A stretch of 64,000 bases of DNA from Dichetophora obliterata (Eukaryota > Arthropoda > Insecta > Diptera > Sciomyzidae): positions 95,673,342 to 95,737,341 of the forward strand of contig OY986436.1 of NCBI GenBank assembly GCA_963920525.1, given 5' to 3'. This document shows positions 32,424 through 44,167 of this stretch, piece by piece. The position numbers were made by a program, and so were the translations under genes. Within the stretch, counting starts at the first letter, position 1. Every line of letters begins with the position of its first letter. A model generated the notes under the pieces. The model was not told the DNA's origin and did not search any database. It saw only the letters and a program-made list of their open reading frames with translations.

Positions 32424-34432
32424 TGCATTGTTTACCTTTGCAACAAGTAAATCAAATGAACTATGATTAGATTATAAAATTATATCAATTTTCTTGGCTT
32501 TTTCGACATAATTTCGATTACATTTTTTGCACACAACGACGCACGTTCAACAATGCCAACCTGTTCAATCAGAAAAACATAAGCAAAACAAACATAAAAA
32601 ATACACAGAATTCCTTTTTATACAGTAATAGTGAAAATTCTAGTTCTTTTCAATTATATTTTTTAAAACTATTTGAAAGCATTTCACAAAGTTATGTTTA
32701 ATAAGTGGAAATAAAAATTTTAGAATTATATAAATTATTTATTTTTCCTGTAGTAAAGAGCATAAATATGTATAATTTAAAGGTATTTTAAAATTAATTT
32801 AAAATGTAAATTTTAGTTAACAAAAATATTTTTAATATGGAAAAATATAATGCATAATATAAATAAATCGAATTTATTATAATTTTAGAATAAATAGAGT
32901 TTTTTAAGAACAACACATGTTTAGTAACGCATGTGAAAACCTGCGTAGTAGTAATAGATATTTTTGTAGCTACATACTAACTCTGTAGCTGCACGCATCT
33001 GCATTATTTATTGTTTTTATCTTGCTGAAAATAAACAAAACCAATAACAAACGACAAAAACGAAAACAGCTGACATGTATTTATATATATACAAATTACA
33101 TACTTATTAATAACAACAACACCAAAAGCAGCAAAACAACAAACGACACGATTATGAACTAAACCAACAACCACAACAACAACAAAAAACAACAACAATA
33201 ACTTCAGCATAAGCTGCTACTGAAGCAGCTTGTGTATTCATTTTCTCATACGAATTTTTTTTTAGATTTTGTAAATTTTTGACTTCATTAAAAAAGTGAC
33301 AAAACCCAAATTCGGTTTTCGTTCCAATATTCGTTTCATTCGTACTCTAACTGATATTTTGGTATATACTTTTTTTTTGTATGATGAATATTGAAGATTG
33401 TAGGTATACCCCAAAGTGCCAACTAAAACCCTTAAATGCGCTTGAGAAAATTTGTGAAACTGACCCCATACAAACCGCGCTGTAAGACGTAATTCTACGT
33501 CAAAACAAAACAAAAAACATAAGCAAAAACATAGACAAAAACAAGAACAAAATTCAATGAATTAGCAATACAAACAGCTAACAACGTTTGCAGCATAGTG
33601 GTGTGAATTCTTAAAATAAATTATAAAAAGTCAATGTTTTCTTTTTGGCACCCTTACCCCACATTATAAACACCACCCTTTTAAATACACATTCTCGAAT
33701 AACTTCGGGGGCTTGTACACCCTATCCCCCTGAATAGTATAAAGATATGAAATAAATATGTGTAATAATATTATTGAACATGATTCCATTATTTTTTGTA
33801 TAATTTTGGTGATGAATTTGTTGCCTTTGTTAATTTTTACCTTGGTTAAAATTTAAAATTATATATCCTAAATGAATGCTGCACCATATGAAAAGTTTGT
33901 AGAAATTTCTACAATTTTGATATATATGTGAATGTTTTTGGTGTCGAAATAGAAATTTGTTAAAATTAAATTGGCCAAATTTTCTATAGTAAAACGTATT
34001 TAAATAACTAAATTTATGTTAGTAATTAGAGAACGAAAGAGGCGTGGTCAAAACAAAGTATGTTAAAATCTTATCTAGGATGGATAAAATATGTGTACCT
34101 AATTTGAGCAAAATCCATCTTGTCGTTAAGATTTGTATAAAGTTCATATTTGTACCACAGTTCCCTCTTGTGTTAAAGATAGATCCAAATAGAAAGTGCT
34201 GAAAGATTTATCTTATATGAAAACCCCTGCATACAAATTTTCATTTTAATCATAAGAGCTGTTTAGGAGTTTGGTTTCAGTTCAGTTGCAGAAAGTAACT
34301 ATACAAACTAAATTACGAAATTTAAATCTCTTACGACTAACACCCTCTGAAATATATCATTTTTCGAATAAAGTGGGCGTGAACAGTTGCCGAATGCAAA
34401 AAAATTTTACATATAGAAGTAGTAGTGGAGGT
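32424..34432. other. No gene seen; simple repeats
   Basis: AT-rich sequence with a CAA/AAC-rich tract at 33110-33205 and A-rich CAAAAAC runs near 33505-33550. ORFs of repeated Val or Leu on the minus strand come from this tract. Confidence 0.5.
33110..33205. repeat. CAA/AAC-rich simple repeat
   Basis: Irregular runs of CAACAACAA, interrupted, about 95 bp. Confidence 0.8.
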
Positions 34433-35234
34433 TGTAGTGTACTTACATACGTACACACATTTAAGACAAACAACCACCAAAAAGATCTTCACTTCAATTG
34501 TCTAACATATGATAACAATAAACATATCAACATAATGTTGACAAAATTTCCAAATTTAACCGAATAAAAAACCTCAAAGTAAACACAACTAATTGTAGCT
34601 CAAATTCTCATGTAGTGCATTTAGCACCCCTTTACGCTTGTGCCGCTAGATACCGCACAAGCTGAAATGCAACAGCGACAGCGAAACTCGTGTTACAAGT
34701 GCATTGCACAGAAAAACACAAAGCAACAACAACAAGCGATAAGTTGAATAAGTGCCGATGACACTTTAAAGTCAAAGCCAAGAATTTGAGCGAACCAATA
34801 AATGATGTTTAAAATATTAATAAACTAAAAGTGATTGGTCAATTATTGATTTCTCAAAGTAAATCTAAAAATCATTGGAATTAAAGGAGGAGTCTTGGAA
34901 ATAGTAGTAAATTAATTTAAGAATAATACTGGTAAAAAGTGTATATAAACTAAAATATTTTAAAATAAAGACAGATTTAGATTAAGAAGGAAGAGGCGAA
35001 GAGCCCAAATTAAATTTCTTTTTTATTCAAAACTTAGCCTTTGTGGCTTGGATTAAAAATTAGCCTTTGAGGCTTAAAAATTCCTTACATAGCCTTTGTG
35101 GCTTGATTTAAAATTAGCCTTTGCGGCTTAATAAAAATAGCCTTTGTGGCTTACATGATCAAAAGGCGTGTGCGCCTCTAATACACAAATACACTACCCT
35201 GACACACAACATAGAAACAACTTCCAACACCACA
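34433..35234 (+). repeat. Copy A 5' LTR
   Basis: Begins TGTAGTGTACTTACATACGT and ends CCAACACCACA, immediately followed by TGGCGATCC. It carries five AGCC-TTTGN-GGCT hairpin words (35035-35153). Its end region (TACCCTGACACACAACATAG) matches the LTR of copy C better than its own 3' LTR. Confidence 0.92.
35035..35153. repeat. Five AGCC/GGCT mini-hairpins in the LTR
   Basis: AGCCTTTGNGGCTT occurs five times at 24-30 bp spacing. The loop base varies (T, A or C) while the AGCC and GGCT arms are constant. The same array is in the 3' LTR (about 43085-43200) and in copy C (about 58095-58230, inverted). Confidence 0.93.
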
Positions 35235-35252
35235 TGGCGATCCTTCAATTTC
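35235..35252 (+). other. Primer-binding site, copy A
   Basis: TGGCGATCCTTCAATTTC directly abuts the LTR end and begins with the required TGG. I do not assign the tRNA. Confidence 0.6.
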
Positions 35253-35412
35253 GTTCCTGTGATCCCGCAACTTCGTAATCCTGTTATTTTGATTATGCAA
35301 TTTCGTTCCTGTAATACTGCAACTTACTTTGATCCTATCAACATACAACCGGCGAACCATAAAATCCAAAAATTGTAAATCTTACGTTGGACAACATAAC
35401 CTAGAACACGGA

Positions 35413-35736
35413 ATGGATGCAGAATTCCACAAGAAATACGATGAATTGGTAGAATACATACAAAAAGTACAAAAAGAAATAGATACTCTCCAAGAAGAAA
35501 AAGCACAACCACCGGTATATTCCGCAACTCCAATAAAAAAAATATCGATACTGGAGTATCAAGAGCGGCAACAAAAGAATAAAGAGATCCTCAAAAACCA
35601 TTTACAACCACCCAAGAAAAGAACTAGAGCCGGCAAACAGGTCAAACAAAGAAGACAACTAAACGATCTCTATAGATTAATAAATATTACGAAAGGGAAG
35701 GAGAAATACAGATATATACAGCAGCTAAAGGATTGA
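35413..35736 (+). CDS. Leader ORF of the mdg1-like element, coiled coil and basic
   Basis: An intact 107-codon ORF between the primer-binding site and gag. Residues 1-35 are Glu/Lys-rich and likely coiled coil (KKYDELVEYIQKVQKEIDTL). The second half is strongly basic (PPKKRTRAGKQVKQRRQ) and could bind nucleic acid. I recognise no domain. The start is the first ATG of the frame that leaves the coiled coil whole. Its intactness beside a broken gag and pol is notable. Role unknown. Confidence 0.55.
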   Translation: MDAEFHKKYDELVEYIQKVQKEIDTLQEEKAQPPVYSATPIKKISILEYQERQQKNKEILKNHLQPPKKRTRAGKQVKQRRQLNDLYRLINITKGKEKYRYIQQLKD

Positions 35737-36003
35737 AAATAAAAAATTCACAATAAATTTTAATAATGTACTGCTTTGTTTGTGAAGAGAAAATGAAAAT
35801 CAAATGGTCAAACACCTAAGGACACACAAACAGATTTTCAAAGAAATGCAAAAACGAATGAGAAAAATTCGCAGAGAAGTCAACAAACCAACAAACGATT
35901 TTTACGAATGATAAGGCTAATAACAGATGCCATCTACAACGTAACGATGCTAAACAACAAGAACGAAGATCGTGTTATTATCACGGAAAATATATAAAAC
36001 AAT

Positions 36004-36162
36004 GTGGGGTCAGCAGTCACTACATCAGATGTAACACGTACGTCAGTAACTGTAATAATAACAATAATTATTGTAATTTTAATTATATATATAGTTTATA
36101 AAATTAGCAATTATTATAAGAATTATGTCATAAAACACATAAATAGAATACAGAATGTTTAA
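36004..36162 (+). pseudogene. Small membrane-protein ORF ahead of gag (start lost)
   Basis: The frame reads VGSAVTTSD and then a run of about 20 hydrophobic residues (VIITIIIVILIIYIVY), followed by a basic tail to a stop at 36160-36162. There is no in-frame ATG: AATGTGGGG lies where ATGGGG would start it. The second mdg1-like element has an intact ORF of the same design at 46095-46319, which starts MGGSESKE, so the two are probably homologous. The predicted location is a membrane; function unknown. Confidence 0.55.
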
Positions 36163-36198
36163 ATAAAAATTTTAAAAAAAATAAAGAAGAATTTATAC

Positions 36199-36432
36199 AT
36201 GGAAATATTAACAGAAATTTACAAAGAAGTTAGAAACATTAAAGTTAATATACAGAAAACAATAAATAGAAAATACACACTATCGACCATATAAATCAAG
36301 TAAGAATAGATCGACAAGTATAAAAAGGACTTCGACCAACATAAACTTACACTAGAAAAAAATCACGAACTGCTAACACTAACAGAAGAATTTTACATAT
36401 TAGTTCACAAATCTAAGTCACTGTTAGAGCAG
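36199..36432 (+). pseudogene. Degraded ORF related to element B 46459-46704
   Basis: From the ATG at 36199 the frame meets stops near 36293; later in it YKKDFDQHKLTLEKNHELL is readable. Position and sequence (a Tyr/His/Leu-rich helix before gag) parallel the intact ORF at 46459-46704. Confidence 0.45.
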
Positions 36433-37278
36433 ATGACAAATAATATAAAAGAAAATAAGGTAAACACAAACATGACAGAGTTTAACTTAGAGACAATTAT
36501 GAAGATAATTCCCATTTTCTCAGGGAATTATACAGAACTAGAAGGATTTCTAAAGCTAATCGACTTGTTATACAACACTTACTCATCCGATGATAAAAAG
36601 AAACTAATACAATTAACCGTGAGCATAAAACTAAGCACAAACGTGAAAACCACTCTAGGATACACGGCTAACATTGACACCTTTCCCAAACTACAAACAC
36701 TTTTATAAAATACATACAAGAGCAATCTAACCACAGCTCAGATATACACACAACTAGCTACATTGACACAAAGAAACAATTCAGTAACACAATTCAAAAA
36801 CAAACTTATAAACCTCATCGCTGAACTAAACAATTTACATATATCAGAAACAACAGGCGATGACGCACAAAGAAACGTCATCATTAAAATGAACGAAAGC
36901 TACGCCTTAACAATTTTTAAAAATGGACTGAATGATGACTTAAAGAACACAATTTTTGCATCTCAACCAAAAACATTAATTGACGCAACAAATCTAGCTT
37001 TAGAACTAGAAAAGAATGTAAACACAAATCATAAATTAATGTATTTTAGAATGAATAATAGACAATATAATAAAAATTTTAACAACTCATACAGGGGACA
37101 ACGACCCAATAATAACTATAACAACAGACAACAGCATAATCAAAACTACAACACTAGAACACCAAATTACAGAAACCAAAACAACAACAACAGAATGTAT
37201 GTCATGAACAACAACATTCAGGGAAACGAGGAATGCTCGGAGATCGATACAGAGGATCTTCCGGGACAGCAAAATTAA
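36433..37278 (+). pseudogene. mdg1-like gag, copy A
   Basis: One reading frame broken by a single TAA at 36706-36708. The N-terminal half has METIMKIIPIFSGN-like capsid residues (IIPIFSGNYTELEGFLKLI), and the second half continues through LINLIAELNNLHI and YALTIFKNGL. The C-terminus from about residue 200 is rich in Asn, Arg and Gln (FNNSYRGQRPNNNYNNRQQ) with no CCHC knuckle, as in element B. RNA packaging by this basic tail is inferred. Gag overlaps the start of pol by 46 bases in another frame, so pol would need frameshifting. Confidence 0.87.
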
Positions 37279-39599
37279 AGATTTATAATATATCGGATAA
37301 AAACACAAATTATATTATAGCAAAATGTAAAAATTCTAAGCAAAACCTTAAATTTTTAATTGATACAGGAGCAGATATTTCGATCTGTAAACTCGAAAAT
37401 ATAGCGCAAGACACAATCATTAGTATAGACAATAAATGTAAACTAACAGGAATAACAAAAGAAGAAACTTTAACACTAGGATCTGTACAACTAAAATTAG
37501 ATTTTCAATGTGACGTAGTAGGACATTTTTTTCATGCGGTAGAAGATTTCCCAGTTTACACAGACGGAATCATAGGACGAGACTTTTTAACTAAATATAT
37601 GTGTAAAATTGACTATGAAACACAAACACTAACGATAATATTAGGCAGCACTGACGTAGTAACACCTTTGTACATCAACAAAAATGCATTTAATGTAATT
37701 CGAATACCACCTAGAACAGAAATTATAACTCCAAAAAACTTAAATTTAAATCAGGATAGTGTAATATTAAATGAAGAAATTCAGACTGGGGTATTCATAG
37801 CAAACTCTATAGTTCCATCAAAAGGCATATGTCATTTAAAAATACTAAACACAACAGAAACAGAAATAGTAATAAATAAACTAAAACCAAAGTTGATACC
37901 ATTATCGAATTATTTATATTTCAAGCAAGATACATATAAAGATGAAGTTAGATTCCAAAAAGTTTTGAAAGAATTAGACGTAGGGGCAAAGCATCCACTT
38001 ATAAATATATTCAGACAATATCAACACATATTTCATTTAAAAGAAGAACAATTAACAATAAACAATTTCTATACACAAAAGTTATCAACAATTGATGATA
38101 CACCAACATATATAAAAAATTATAGATTACCATACACTCAAAACAAAGAAATTAATGAACAGGTTGAAGAACTAATAAATAATGATATAATTGAATCATC
38201 CACAAGCCCATACAATTCACCACTTCTACTTGTACCAAAGAAAAGCGCTGACGACACAAAGAAATGGCGTTTAGTAGTTGACTTCAGAAAATTAAATAAT
38301 AAAATAGTAAATGACAAATTTCCATTGGCAAGAATAGAAGATGTTTTAGATTAACTCGGTAGAGCAAAGTATTTTTCCACACTCGACATGACGAGTTCTT
38401 TTCACCAAATCCCTCTAGACAAAAATTCGAGACCTCTAACAGCTTTTTCTACTAATGACGGTCATTATCAATTTAAAAGATTACCATTTGGACTAAAAAT
38501 ATCTTCAAACAGTTTTCAACGTATGTTGACTTTAGCTCTCACAGGTTTAAGCTCAGACGCATTTTTATATGTAGATGACATAATAGTTTTTGGATGAAGC
38601 CTACAACACCACAACAATAATTTAATTAAAATTGTTGATGGATTAGCCAAATACAACCTTAAATTAAATGCAAGTAAATGCAAATTTTTACGTCCGGAAG
38701 TAGTTTATTTAGGACATTTAATTACGCAAAACGGTATTAAGACTGATCCAGCAAAATATGAAACAATAAAAAATTATCCAATTCCTTCAAATGCTGACGA
38801 AGTGCGTAGGTTCGTTGCCTTTTGCAATTTTTATAGACGATTCATAAAAGATTTTGCAACAATTGCACAATGCCTAAATGCTTTACTAAAAAAGAACTAA
38901 ACTTTTAATTGGACAGAGCAATGTCAAATAGCTTTTGAAACACTGAAAAAGAAATTAATAGAACCACCTATTTTACAATATCCCGATTTTTCAAAACCAT
39001 TTATTCTAACGACAGACGCTTCAAATTACGCTTTGGGAGCAGTGTTATCACAAGGTGAAATAGGAAAAGACTTACCAATATCTTACGCTAGTAAGACTCT
39101 ACAAAAACATGACATAAATAAACCAATAATTGAGAAAGAACTTTTAGCCTTCCATTGGGGGATAAACTTTTTCAAACCATATTTATACGGACAGAAATTT
39201 ATAGTTGTTACAGATCACAGACCTTTAGTTTCATTATTCAGTCACAATAATCCGTCATCTAAAATGACCAGAATCAGACTAGACCTATCTGATTATGATT
39301 TTACAATAGTATTTAAGCAAGGTAAAATAAATACAAATGCAGATGCGCTATCGCGAGTAAAAATAGATTCCGAAATATTAAAAAAATGATACCCACTGAA
39401 GAAACAATCAGTCTAAAAAAAGCCATGGTAATAACAAGGGGAAATAAAAAGAAGCAAGAAGAACTTGCAAATGATGAAAATGCATCTAAGCTGGAGTCTG
39501 ATCAACTCTTTATATGGGATTGCACATCAATTAGCGATATAAAAAACGTACGTAAATTAAAATTTGAAATAGGCGATAAAAATATGAATAAAAATGATA

Positions 39600-40809
39600 C
39601 TCAGGACTGCGTGCGAAAAAATCCGGAATGTTTTTAAGTGTGGTATTTTTGAAACGGCTCTTAAAAAAAGATTTTACTTAACAGGTTTGATGAATGTATG
39701 AACAAACTTTATTGAAATGTTTACATTTTTAGTTCACTGTGGGGTAACATAAAAATTCCGGACTTTACGATTGATCCCACCAAATTCTGTACACACGCTT
39801 CATCACTAATTTTGGCATCTGCAATTCATCGTTTTGTAAAACATTTTATATATTTGCGTTTCCTCCTTTTTTCTTAAGTTCCTGCTTTAATAAGGCCCAA
39901 TATCGCTCAATCGGACTTAGCATTGGAATGTTGGGAGGGTTGTGCGTCTTAGGAACAAATTCTATATAATTATCTTGTTACCATTGTAAAGTCTTTCCAG
40001 CGTAATGACATATTGCCAAATCTGGCCAAAACAACACTGATAAACGGAAGTAATCTTTTCTCCACACATTTTTTTCTATAAATCTCGCAGTTAATGGTGC
40101 CTTCAGTGACAAAAGATTCGGTTTTTTGGCTACATGAGCAAAGTACTTGCCAGACCATTAATTTTGATGGGTATTTTTCTAATCCCACTTCGTGTTACTT
40201 TTCCTTAACTTTACCTTTTCCAATTGCGACGTAAAATTTTTTACCTGGCGGCTGTTTAAAATCGCTTTTTACATAAGTTTAATCATCTTTTAAAACACAG
40301 TCAAACTTTGGTAGCAAGTTTGTGTACAACTTTCTTGCTCGAGTTTTTGCCGCGATTTGCGGCTGCATATGTTTTTAATCCAGCACTTTTCTTGTACTTT
40401 CGAATGGTTTTTTTGGAAACATTAAACTTGCGTACCAAATCCCTGCCTGAAATATTTGGATGTGCCTTAAATGCATTGATCACCTCCTTTTCGATTTCTG
40501 GGAACTGTTCACCCTTTCGACGACCAGAACCAACTGCTCTCTCTACACGATTTGGGCATTTTCAGCTTTTTTGCAATTTAATTTTTAGATAAGTTTTTAT
40601 TTTGCTGGTAAGTGTACAAAATCAGTTCGCGATTGGTTTATTCTTTTGTCAACATCTCTATAAAAAAACTTTTTTCTAATAAACAAGCACGTAGTACGAA
40701 AGGCAATAAACCAAAGAATGTCAAGCTAAAGAGAAACGTAGAAACGATCACAAACAACAGTGCTGTCACCTTATAAACATTTCCGGACTTTTCCGCACGC
40801 AGTCCTTAG
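39600..40809 (-). mobile_element. Tc1-like DNA transposon inserted in copy A pol
   Basis: TIRs of about 35 bp (CTCAGGACTGCGTGCGAAAA and, reversed, CTAAGGACTGCGTGCGGAAA) with TA on each side (39598-39599 and 40810-40811). Copy C shows the same region without the insertion, with a single TA (about 60512-60514). Length is 1210 bp. Confidence 0.95.
39850..40575 (-). pseudogene. Tc1-like transposase remnant
   Basis: N-terminal helix-turn-helix: NISGRDLVRKFNVSKKTIRK near 40430, followed by KSAGLKTY. Later KYPSKLMVWQVLCS, then FVTEGTINCEIYRKKCVEKR near 40100. Near 39920-39870 a NPPNIPMLSPIERYW block, with the catalytic Glu position, is readable in another frame. Several stops and frame changes; the central catalytic Asp region is unclear. 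Dead. Confidence 0.88.
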
Positions 40810-41832
40810 TATTAGTATATTAAATAATATTGTGCACGTGCGATGTAGCGACAAATCGACGAATCCAGATTCGACTTCGATGAAGCTATCATCAGGAATA
40901 AATAAAGATAATAAGAATATGCATGCAAGATCTAATGATAATTCAGCGACTCTAGAATCGATTCTGAAGAAATCAGTATCTAAAATGAACAAATTAAATA
41001 TTAAAGAATTAGCGCTAGATGAAAACGATATTATATTTACAATTATGCATAAAGACGAATTTAAGAAAATATATAATATGCTGCAGCAGAAGATCAATAA
41101 AAATAAAAAGAATCGCTAAAAATTATGATATTTCAACCCCCAAAAGAATTACAAACGAATCCATGCAACACAAAATAATTCAAGAATACCATGACACACC
41201 ACAAGGAGGACATTTAGGTATTAGAAAGACTATCCTTAAACTAAAACAACGCTATGTGTGGAAAAATATGCGCCAGATGGTGAAAAACTACATAAACAAA
41301 TGTATATATTGCACTCGTTTTATTGCACAAGACACTGTCGGACCATTAAAATTATGAAATGGATTTAGGTACATACTAACCATGCAATGTGAACTAACAA
41401 AATTTGTTATTGCACATCCAATTGAGATAAAAGACGCAAAAACAACAGCCCAAACACTTGTAGAACAATTGATCCTAAAGTACGGATTTTTCAAAAATTT
41501 AAAATCTGACAGAGGAACTGAATTTACGAATGAACTGTTAAAAAACATTTGCAACTTATTAAAAATAGAACAAATTTTCTCAGCACCATATCATCACGAA
41601 ACTATAGGAGCACTTGAAAGAAACCACAGAGTACTTAACGAGTATCTTCTATCTTTTGCTGATGATTATGAATGGGATAAATGGGTTCCATATTACACAT
41701 TCGCATATAATACAACACCACCATACGAACTCATTTTTGGTAAATTACCAAACATTTCAAATGACTTAACAAAAGAAAACCAACCAATTTACAATTTAGA
41801 AAACTATGCAAACAAATTAAAAATAAGACTTA

Positions 41833-41971
41833 CTGCATTATTCTGTATCACGAAGAAGCACACCAACGATGAGAAAGACACGAGAAGCAATACTTTTTTC
41901 CATACAAAATTGTATTGCTTCTCGTGTCTTTCTCATCGTTGGTGTGCATGTTTGTGATACAGAATAATGCA
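41833..41971. mobile_element. Palindromic MITE in copy A integrase, ACTT duplication
   Basis: Arms GCATTATTCTGTATCAC and AACGATGAGAAAGACACGAG are repeated inverted around a short loop near 41905, with one small interruption. ACTT is at 41829-41832 and 41972-41975, while copy C has one ACTT at the same place (about 59436-59439). Length 139 bp, almost fully hairpin. Confidence 0.9.
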
Positions 41972-42497
41972 CTTAGAAATTCCAATAATAAAGCAAGAGA
42001 AATAATAAAAACCGTAAGACATTAACAAAAAATTGCTTCTGACAAAAATGTAAATATATCAGATTTTCAAGAAGGAGATGACGTATTTGTTAAATTAGAA
42101 ACTAAGAAAAAAATCTCAAAGTCCATACCACGGACCATATAAAATAATATATAGAGAAGGTGTAAATTCTATTATAGAAATATATAATAAGCATAAAAAA
42201 TTTCACAATAACATTTTAAAGAAATTATAAAACGTAATTAAAGTATAAAACATAAGTATAGAATTTTATTCATTTAATAAAAACCTTAAATTAATTCTCA
42301 TTATAAAAATAGCTCCTAAATATTAAAACTAAAACATTAGTATAATTACAAAACTTATAAAAGTAGAAGAGTCACAGAAATATCTTTTAAATTTATTATA
42401 TACTCAAAATTATTTCATATTAAAATATTACACATAAACATATTCTTTTCCAAAACTCCAACTTCTTAAAAATTTATTTTTGCAAGTAAATTTTCTC

Positions 42498-42510
42498 TTA
42501 AGGGTGAGGG
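42498..42510 (+). other. Polypurine tract, copy A
   Basis: TTAAGGGTGAGGG directly precedes the TG of the 3' LTR. Copy C has the same tract on the other strand. Confidence 0.85.
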
Positions 42511-43311
42511 TGTAGTGTACTTACATACGTACACAAATTCAAGACAAACAACCACCAAAAAGATCTTCACTTTAACTGTCTAACATATGACAACAATAAA
42601 CATAATGTTTGTGCGTAATATCAACATAACACAAAATTTCCAAATTTAACCGAATTGCAGCTCGAATTCTCATGAAGTGTATTTAGCACCCCTTTACGCT
42701 TGTGCCGCTAGATACCACACAAGCTGAAATGCGACAGCGGGACTCGTGTTACAAGTGCATTGCACAGAAAGCAACAACAAGCGATAAGTTGAATAAGTGC
42801 CAAGAATTCGAGTGAACCAATAAATGATGTTTAAAATAATTATTAGTGGGGAAAATTTGGAAAGGTTAATAAACTAAAAGTGATTGGTCAATTATTGATT
42901 TTTCAAAGTAAATCTAAAGAAACATTGGAATTAAAGGAGGAGTCTTGGAAATAGTAGTAAAATTAGTTTAAGAATAATACTGGTAAAAATAGTATATAAA
43001 TTAAAATATTTTAAAATAAAGAGGAAGATATTTTGGAAGCAAGAAACGCAGAACTTAAATTAAATTTATTTTTGTTCAAAAACTTAGCCTTTGTGGCTTG
43101 GACAAAAATTAGCCTTTGAGGCTTAAAAATTTTTAACATAGCCTTTGTGGCTTAATTGAAATTAGCCTTTGCGGCTTAATGAAAATAGCCTTTGTGGCTC
43201 GTATGCCCAAAAAACCTTGTGGTTGAATAAAAAGGCGTGTGCGCCTATAATACACTCGTACTCTACAAATTTTTTTACAACAACATCCTACATCCAACTT
43301 CCAATACCACA
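42511..43311 (+). repeat. Copy A 3' LTR
   Basis: Starts TGTAGTGTACTTACATACGT and ends CCAATACCACA. It has extra words (near 42605, ATAATGTTTGTGCGTAA) and a divergent end (TACACTCGTACTCTACAAAT) relative to the 5' LTR. Confidence 0.92.
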
Positions 43312-43724
43312 ATTGCTTAAGCTGAATATTTATCCCGATCCCGCTCTTGATCATTTAAATTTATAGCAGCTCGCCTCGTCGAATGACGAAGCAAGCAAGC
43401 TGCTAACGGGGTACATTTTCGTACATAAACCGTCCGCTTATTTGACTGCGCCGTCGGTACTCTGGGTAGCTAAACCAATGCACAGATGACACACACACAG
43501 AATAGCTTTATGTTCTTGGTTCGCTGTTGGTCATTTACTATCGTATATGACTCAACGTAGATAAGCTTTTTCAAGCTCGCTTTGAGTCAGCGCTCATGTT
43601 ACCGCTGTGCCGTTCACAGACATTTGGGCGTTAGTGTAAAAATACTCGTGGAATGTGTTGTGCTAATAGTTACGCCACTGCTGCACGGCACAGGTGGTAA
43701 AAAGAAAAGTATGTGTCGCTAATA
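43312..43724. other. No gene seen; GC-richer spacer with a hairpin
   Basis: About 43365-43406 forms a hairpin (TAGCAGCTCGC... with ...GCAAGCTGCTA). The rest is moderately GC-rich, possibly part of the following BEL LTR. Confidence 0.4.
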
Positions 43725-44167
43725 TGTTACGGACCCTACATTTACACTGAAAATAAAACATACTTTAAATTAAACAAACAATTTTAAAACAGAGATTTAA
43801 CGCTTTTGCGTTTCTTCAAAACAAAATTTAATATATGCGTATTAAATTTCCAATTTAAGCATTATTATATACATTATTATTATTCTTAGGTAAATTAACT
43901 ATATTGGTAAAAATAATTGTTTAATAATTCTTAGCGTAATTAAGATATTCTCTAACCACTGTTCATGAAAACAACTTAACTGCTTTTATTTCTCATGTCC
44001 ATAAATATATACGTATTCCAATGTCCGTTAAACATATACTCTTTCTATTCTATTTATAACTTTGTAAGCATTTTTGTAAAACAACTAAAAAATCACTTCT
44101 CTGTGAACAGTCAGAAAATAAAGATCTACAGCCGTGCTGCTAAAATAAAATAAAACAAATTTCATAC
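43725..44167 (+). repeat. Putative BEL 5' LTR
   Basis: Begins TGTTACGGACCC and ends near ACA before TTATAATTTGG. An AATAAA lies near 44119. No second LTR for confirmation. Confidence 0.5.

Larger units (their letters stand above)
37233..42230 (+). pseudogene. mdg1-like pol, copy A (protease, RT, RNase H, integrase)
   Basis: Protease: LIDTGADIS near 37360 and GIIGRDFL near 37570. Reverse transcriptase: RLVVDFRKLN near 38275, a stop at 38352-38354, LDMTSSFHQIPLD, the YVDDIIVF motif near 38570 and a stop at 38595-38597. The connection/RNase H part runs to 39389 (TTDASNYALGAVL, then a TDHRPLVSLF block). Integrase: zinc-binding HKIIQEYHDTPQGGHLG with CIYC, then DTVGPL, SDRGTEF and GALERNHR (D, D, E). 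It is interrupted by two DNA transposons, several stops, and a deletion of about 100 bp at about 41320 relative to copy C. Confidence 0.93.
34433..43311 (+). mobile_element. mdg1/412-like Ty3/gypsy retrotransposon, copy A
   Basis: It has two LTRs, a primer-binding site start, leader ORFs, gag, pol and a purine tract before the 3' LTR. Pol order is protease, reverse transcriptase, RNase H, integrase, as in Ty3/gypsy. Inserted in pol are a Tc1-like element (39600-40809) and a 139 bp palindromic element (41833-41971). No env-like gene is seen. The two LTRs differ more than expected, and there is no matching flanking duplication (GAGGT versus ATTGC). Confidence 0.95.

Noticed and set aside
33004..33210. 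Val/Leu-rich ORF
   Set aside because: Antisense to a CAA/AAC simple repeat.
35035..35153. Regularly spaced repeats considered as a CRISPR array
   Set aside because: Eukaryotic LTR context, short imperfect units, and no spacers of uniform length.
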